Assembly (NCBI RefSeq): GCF_014842925.1
Contig: NZ_JACYXJ010000005.1
Coordinates: 248,001 to 312,000, forward strand
DNA from: Roseibium polysiphoniae
Lineage (GTDB): Bacteria; Pseudomonadota; Alphaproteobacteria; Rhizobiales; Stappiaceae
Length of the DNA stretch: 64,000 bases
Direction: 5' to 3'
A program made the position numbers and the translations under genes. This document shows positions 59,859-64,000 of this stretch, piece after piece. The number at the start of each line of letters is the position of its first letter. The first letter of the stretch is position 1. Under the pieces are notes generated by a model. The model saw only the letters and a list, made by a program, of their open reading frames with translations. It made no database searches and had not been told where the DNA came from.

Positions 59859-60290
59859 TCTCGTTATTACTCCTGCGCAGTTGCCGGTCTGCCAGACCGT
59901 TATTTGGACCGCTGGATGCGGTTCAATGTTCTTCTCTTAACGCACGCAAAGTCACCGGCGGTCCCTGCTGGAACGCCTGTTGATATCGGGCGCGTCTGGG
60001 TGGTCAGCCGTTGCAATCCACTCTACAAGTTCGATCAGTCATACGAAACGCGTGATCCTGCTCACAATCCCGTTCGGATTGCGGTTGCCAAAACCTCCCA
60101 ACCGGGAGATCAGCCAGTGGTTGAACGACTATCTGGTAAATATAACACAGCTTTGCGGAAATTTAAAGCTTTGAGAAGATGACGCACGCGTCACCGCAAC
60201 CATGCGCCTTCGGAATGGCTGCTTTCTGCGCACTCCGCACGCGCTGGCTCTTGATAAAAGACCCCGAATTCCCGCGGCCTCATGCTTCGA
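59859..60290. other. Gap between fdxA and carD, no gene seen
   Basis: No frame in these 432 bases has coding character or family resemblance. It must carry the carD promoter and the end of the fdxA message. The part at 60120-60180 is AT-rich and could hold the promoter elements, but I cannot fix them. I see no convincing terminator or repeat. Confidence 0.5.
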
Positions 60291-60629
60291 TCAGGCGTCT
60301 GCCGGAGCCTCGGCAGAAAAATACTCTTCGAGCTTGTTTTTCTTGCCGTCAAATTCTTCGGCCTCGGGCAGAGCGTCTTTCTTCTCAGTGATGTTGGGCC
60401 ACTTCTCAGAATACTCGGCGTTGAGCTCGATCCATTTCTCCAGGCCAGGCTCGGTATCCGGCAGAATCGCCTCAGCAGGGCATTCCGGCTCACAGACGCC
60501 ACAGTCGATGCATTCGTCCGGATTGATGACGAGCATATTCTCGCCCTCGTAAAAACAATCGACCGGGCAGACTTCGACACAATCCGTGTACTTGCACTTG
60601 ATACAGTTATCGGTGACGACGTAGGTCAT
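60291..60629 (-). CDS. fdxA: Ferredoxin FdxA (7Fe type)
   Basis: A 112-residue ferredoxin. [54 protein letters not shown], in parts, gives the Cys pattern for one 3Fe-4S and one 4Fe-4S cluster (C9, C17, C21 and CxxCxxC later). [31 protein letters not shown] is the FdxA C-terminal extension, ending in an acidic tail. It is a cytosolic low-potential electron carrier. The gene lies 187 bases downstream of the S4-protein gene and before carD in the conserved helicase-S4-fdxA-carD order. Confidence 0.94.
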   Translation of the reverse strand: MTYVVTDNCIKCKYTDCVEVCPVDCFYEGENMLVINPDECIDCGVCEPECPAEAILPDTEPGLEKWIELNAEYSEKWPNITEKKDALPEAEEFDGKKNKLEEYFSAEAPADA

Positions 60630-60816
60630 CGCAATCCTCTAATGACGGCGGTTTTGCCATCCCTTGTTGCCGCTTCAAAAGCGGTTTCGGGAAAACACCT
60701 TTATCTAATCGCGTTGGGTATCCCGTTTAGACAGCTGGCGCAAGCGTCGGCAACTGCGCAAAATGTCCCTGTCTGGAAACTCTTGCTCCAGATCGGCGGT
60801 CGGCCGGATTCTTGTT

Positions 60817-61233
60817 TCAATCAGGTTCTCGGAAGGCATCCATGCGGCGCCGATCACGCTTTGTAGGCCGTCCTGCGCCGGCTTCCCGCTGTGCCGGAAC
60901 CACTGGCCTGTCGGTCTTTTCAGGCGGAGGCGGCGACATATCCTCATACAGGAGCTGTGCTTCCGCAAAGGGTCCGCGCCGCGTCCCAAGAGCCACCACC
61001 TTGAGGATCAGAATACGACGCTCCAGACCGATTGTCAGAACGTCGCCAACCTTCACGGTCTTGCTGGCAGAGGTAATCTTGTCCTTGTTGACGCGGACAT
61101 GGCCACCAGAGGCCAACTTCTGCGCCAGCGATCGTGACTTGGTGATCCTGGCAAACCAGAGCCACTTGTCGACGCGAAGGGCGCCGGCCGAACCTGCGGG
61201 CGGCTGGATGGTATCCCTGTTCGCCGAAGTCAG
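60817..61233 (-). CDS. S4-domain RNA-binding protein (Hsp15-like), apparent CTG start
   Basis: A 138-residue protein. The S4 domain is ALRVDKWLWFARITKSRSLAQKLASGGHVRVNKDKITSASKTVKVGDVL, read in parts, as in Hsp15/HslR ribosome-associated proteins. A basic tail (GRPTKRDRRRMDAFREPD) follows. The frame has no ATG, GTG or TTG ahead of the conserved DKWLWFAR core. A CTG at 61233 overlaps the helicase stop as CTGA, has AAGGA seven bases upstream, and mirrors the ATGA/GTGA/TTGA overlaps elsewhere in the window. A single C-to-A change there would restore ATG without altering the helicase. The CTG is therefore either a true rare start or a sequence error. Confidence 0.78.
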   Translation of the reverse strand: MTSANRDTIQPPAGSAGALRVDKWLWFARITKSRSLAQKLASGGHVRVNKDKITSASKTVKVGDVLTIGLERRILILKVVALGTRRGPFAEAQLLYEDMSPPPPEKTDRPVVPAQREAGAGRPTKRDRRRMDAFREPD

Positions 61234-64000
61234 GACTTGTCCTTCTTGTCCATGCCCTCCTTGAGAGCCATGAGCGCAGCAAAGGGCGAATTCGGATCGA
61301 TCGGCTTGTCCTTCTTGGGTGCCCGATCGTTTCGTGCCGGACCGCCAGAGGACTTGGAACCGCCGCCTTTGCCACCTTTCGGACCATTGCGCGGACCGCC
61401 GTGACGTTTCTCGCCGCGCTGATCGCCTCGGCCCTGGTCACCACGTGCCGGACCGCCCTTGCGATTCTCACCACCGCGCCGGTTGTCTTGACCGCGCGGC
61501 CGAGGGCGACGGTCGCCACGCCCCGGACGCCAGATTTCGATCGTAACCGTTTCCATTTCAACGGCTTCAGCCGCGTCCGCTGAGACGTCTTCGACTGCGT
61601 CAGCGCCAGCATCCGTTGGCTCACCGACGCTTTCCGAAGGCTCCGTCGCCTCGGCCGAGGTTTCTTGAGCAGCTGGACTGTCGTCGGTAGATTCGCCCGA
61701 CGCGGACTCCGTCGGCGCCTCGGCGGTCGGCTCTGCCGGAGCCTCAACAGTTTCAGAAGGAGCTGCGGCCGCCTCGGCCGGCGTTTCTGCGTCAGCCTCG
61801 GACTTGGGCGTTTCTTCAGGCTTGGCCGCAACCGGGCGCTCGACTTCTTTGGTCTCAAGGCGATAACCAAGCGACTTCAGGATCGCCGTGAAATCTTCAC
61901 CGGCACAGCCAAGCAGCGAGGTCATGGCCACAGTGACCGTGAAACCGCCGCCCTGGGCAATCGCGCCTTCAGGAGGACTCACCTCGGCATCGAGAGGCTT
62001 CCAGGCCACAAGCGGCCGGATAAGATCTGCAAGCCGCTCCAGAATATCGACGCGAACAGCCCGCGGACCGCACACCCGGAAGCCAACCACCTTGTAGAGG
62101 GCCTTGTCGATGGTTTCATCGACCGGAATAGAGGTCCTGCCCGACGCTGAAAGCTGAGGCAGGTCACTCAGACCATTCATGTCCAAAGCGCCATGCTTCA
62201 ATGCCCAGAGCTGGGAAAGCAGCTGGCTCGGAGCCGGCTTCAAGAGCGCCGGGACATAGATGTTGTAAGCGCCGAAACGAACACCGTGCTTGCGCAAGGA
62301 GGCCCGCATGTCCTGGTCGAGCTGCCGGATCTCGTCAGAAGCTTCCTGGCGCTCAAGAATGCCCAGACCTTCAACGATCCGGAAGGCAACGCCGCGAGCA
62401 AGCCCTTCAAGGCCTTCCGACGATTTCAGATCGACCAGCGGCTTCAACAGCGTTTCGATCTGCGCCTTGATCCAAAGATCCAGACGCTGCTGCACTTTTT
62501 CGCGCGCAGGACCCGTCAAATGCTCGTCCGCCAGCAGCAACACGGAAGGCGTCAATACCTCTTCACCGGCGGCAACCTTGGCAACCGCCTCGCCACGCCA
62601 GCGAATCGTGCCATCGGCGGTCAATATGAAGTCGGCATTTTCAGAGCGGGAGAGCTTGTCGGCCCGGCCCTCGATTTCGGCTGCCAGGGCCTTTTGGGCC
62701 GCTGCGCGCACCGTTTTTCCGTCCGGCCCTTCGGCCGCCGCATCAGGAGCAAACCGGAAGCCAAGCAGATTCCCGATGTGCTGACCTTCCACGAGCACAT
62801 CGCCGCTCGATGTAATTTCCGCTTCCAGCATGGCGTTCTCTCTCAAACGTCGCATCAATACACTTGTGCGCCGATCCACGAACCTCTGCGTGAGGCGATC
62901 GTGAAGCGCATCAGATAGTTTGTCTTCAATGCCGCGGGTAACGTCCTGCCAGTGCGCCGGATCGGCGAGCCAGTCGGGTCTGTTCGCGACATATGTCCAA
63001 GTCCGGATGTGAGCAATCCGGTTTGCCAGAGTGTCGATATCACCATCCGCTCGGTCTGCGAAGGCCAATTGACGGGTAAACCAGTCATCTGCAATCGCAC
63101 CGTCTTGCATCAGATGGGTATAGATCGTGCTTAAAAGCTCTGCATGATTGGCAGGCGCGATCTTGCGATAGTCAGGCACCTGACACACATCCCAGAGCGT
63201 TTCGACCGCTTTTGGGCCCTTTGCCATGGCGGAAATGCCTGAATCGCGCAACAAATGCTCGAGTGCATTGATATCATCGCCGATCGGAGCGCGTGCCAGC
63301 CCGTCCTCGCGAGGCACTGCATCAAGCGATGCGCGCAGGCTCGTCGAAGATGCAAAATCCAGACGACTGTTGCGCCATTGCAGCACTTTTAGGCTGTTGA
63401 AATGATGATTTTCGATCTGTTCGACCAGCTCGTCGTCGAGCGGATCGACGCGGCCAGTCACTCCGAAGGAGCCATCACGCGTATGACGGCCAGCCCGGCC
63501 GGCGATCTGCCCCATCTCTGCGGCGGTGAGTTGCCGGTACTGATAGCCATCGTATTTTCGATTGCCCGCGAACGCCACATGGTCAACATCGAGGTTCAGC
63601 CCCATGCCGATCGCGTCCGTCGCGACAAGATGCTCAACATCACCGTTTTGAAACAACTCGACCTGAGCGTTTCTCGTGCGGGGACTGAGCGAGCCGAGCA
63701 CCACGGCGGCCCCTCCACGCTGACGGCGGATCAACTCGGCGATGCCATAGACCTCGTCGGCAGAGAAAGCGACAATCGCCGAGCGCGGCGGCAAGCGCGA
63801 AACCTTCTTTGAGCCTGCATAAGTCAAGACCGACATGCGCGGCCGGGTGACCACGTTCAAACCGGGCAGAAGCTTCTCCAGGAGAGGGCGGACCGTCGCC
63901 GCGCCAAGCAGCAGCGTTTCCGACTGACCGCGCAGATTCAGAAGCCGGTCGGTAAAGACATGCCCGCGGTCAAGATCTCCGGCCAGCTGAACTTCGTCGA
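61230..64000 (-). CDS. Suv3-like DEAD/DEAH-box RNA helicase (5' end outside window)
   Basis: About 922 residues are visible; the N-terminal motor part lies beyond base 64000. The visible start DEVQLAGDLDRGHVFTDRLL is motif II of Suv3-type helicases. VVLGSLSPRTRNAQVELFQNGDVEHLVATDAIGMGLNLDVDHVAFAG and QLTAAEMGQIAGRAGRHTRDGSFG are helicase C motifs V and VI. A long C-terminal region is followed by an acidic Ala/Glu-rich linker and an RGG-rich basic tail (GRGDRRPRPRGQDNRRGGENRKGG). Family members unwind RNA in degradosome-like complexes. It heads the helicase-S4-fdxA-carD order and overlaps the S4 gene by four bases. Confidence 0.9.
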   Translation of the reverse strand, partial: DEVQLAGDLDRGHVFTDRLLNLRGQSETLLLGAATVRPLLEKLLPGLNVVTRPRMSVLTYAGSKKVSRLPPRSAIVAFSADEVYGIAELIRRQRGGAAVVLGSLSPRTRNAQVELFQNGDVEHLVATDAIGMGLNLDVDHVAFAGNRKYDGYQYRQLTAAEMGQIAGRAGRHTRDGSFGVTGRVDPLDDELVEQIENHHFNSLKVLQWRNSRLDFASSTSLRASLDAVPREDGLARAPIGDDINALEHLLRDSGISAMAKGPKAVETLWDVCQVPDYRKIAPANHAELLSTIYTHLMQDGAIADDWFTRQLAFADRADGDIDTLANRIAHIRTWTYVANRPDWLADPAHWQDVTRGIEDKLSDALHDRLTQRFVDRRTSVLMRRLRENAMLEAEITSSGDVLVEGQHIGNLLGFRFAPDAAAEGPDGKTVRAAAQKALAAEIEGRADKLSRSENADFILTADGTIRWRGEAVAKVAAGEEVLTPSVLLLADEHLTGPAREKVQQRLDLWIKAQIETLLKPLVDLKSSEGLEGLARGVAFRIVEGLGILERQEASDEIRQLDQDMRASLRKHGVRFGAYNIYVPALLKPAPSQLLSQLWALKHGALDMNGLSDLPQLSASGRTSIPVDETIDKALYKVVGFRVCGPRAVRVDILERLADLIRPLVAWKPLDAEVSPPEGAIAQGGGFTVTVAMTSLLGCAGEDFTAILKSLGYRLETKEVERPVAAKPEETPKSEADAETPAEAAAAPSETVEAPAEPTAEAPTESASGESTDDSPAAQETSAEATEPSESVGEPTDAGADAVEDVSADAAEAVEMETVTIEIWRPGRGDRRPRPRGQDNRRGGENRKGGPARGDQGRGDQRGEKRHGGPRNGPKGGKGGGSKSSGGPARNDRAPKKDKPIDPNSPFAALMALKEGMDKKDKS

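Noticed and set aside
60944-61870. Arg/Pro-rich minus-strand frame overlapping the helicase tail and S4 gene
   Set aside because: It is the shifted frame of the low-complexity helicase C-terminus and shows no domain; the S4 domain is in a different frame.
1-64000. CRISPR arrays, insertion sequences and prophage genes
   Set aside because: I saw no regularly spaced direct repeats, transposase, integrase or phage structural gene.

Overview
The window reads as a chromosomal segment of a GC-rich alphaproteobacterium, most likely Hyphomicrobiales and close to the Roseibium/Labrenzia/Stappia group. The basis is gene content and order: dapF-mtaB-ftsY, a 1600-residue NAD-glutamate dehydrogenase, htpX-rsmB-heparinase-purH, helicase-S4-fdxA-carD, an RpoH-type sigma factor, a DUF1674 protein and a MetX/MetW pair. 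The assignment is inferred from family knowledge; no search was run. I see no transposase, integrase, phage gene, CRISPR array or rRNA. There is one tRNA gene, tRNA-Arg(CCU).

Layout. 1-2.8 kb: end of metX, metW, a methyltransferase, gloB and a small unknown gene behind an 18-bp perfect palindrome. 2.9-6.0 kb: a DUF985 cupin, then a minus-strand redox cluster (HxlR regulator, GST-like protein, DUF899, DUF2182) with two matching AATA-N4-TATT sites. 6.1-9.6 kb: dapF-mtaB-ftsY. 9.7-16 kb: zinc metallopeptidase, L,D-transpeptidase, response regulator plus cyclic-nucleotide-binding protein, msrQ, leuD, argC and an AhpD-like protein. 16-24.4 kb: glutamate dehydrogenase, an MFS protein and a chemoreceptor. 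24.7-31 kb: the htpX-rsmB-heparinase-purH block. 31-38.9 kb: DUF1674, SGNH hydrolase, aminotransferase-ftsK, lolA, an unassigned ATP-grasp enzyme and acuI.

39-55 kb is the accessory, envelope-oriented part: an outer-membrane barrel, a frameshifted remnant of a probable membrane-fusion protein, an HdeD-like protein, an AI-2E-type permease and an octaheme cytochrome c. Then comes a ~10 kb same-strand run: exported sulfatase, 78-aa helical protein, exported alkaline-phosphatase-fold enzyme, MoxR ATPase, DUF58, DUF4381, BatA-like, BatB/TPR-like and BatD-like proteins. The five MoxR/Bat genes after MoxR are linked by ATGA/TTGA overlaps. This run is the best candidate for an undescribed functional unit: a membrane-anchored MoxR/VWA chaperone machine transcribed with two periplasmic alkaline-phosphatase-superfamily hydrolases.

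55-64 kb returns to housekeeping: a DCC thiol protein, tRNA-Arg, a degenerate nuclease-fold protein coupled to an M48 lipoprotein protease, rpoH, carD, fdxA, an S4 RNA-binding protein that appears to start with CTG, and a Suv3-like helicase cut by the window edge. Recurrent layout features are 4-base ATGA-type coupling of neighbours and convergent pairs whose stop codons interlock within four bases.
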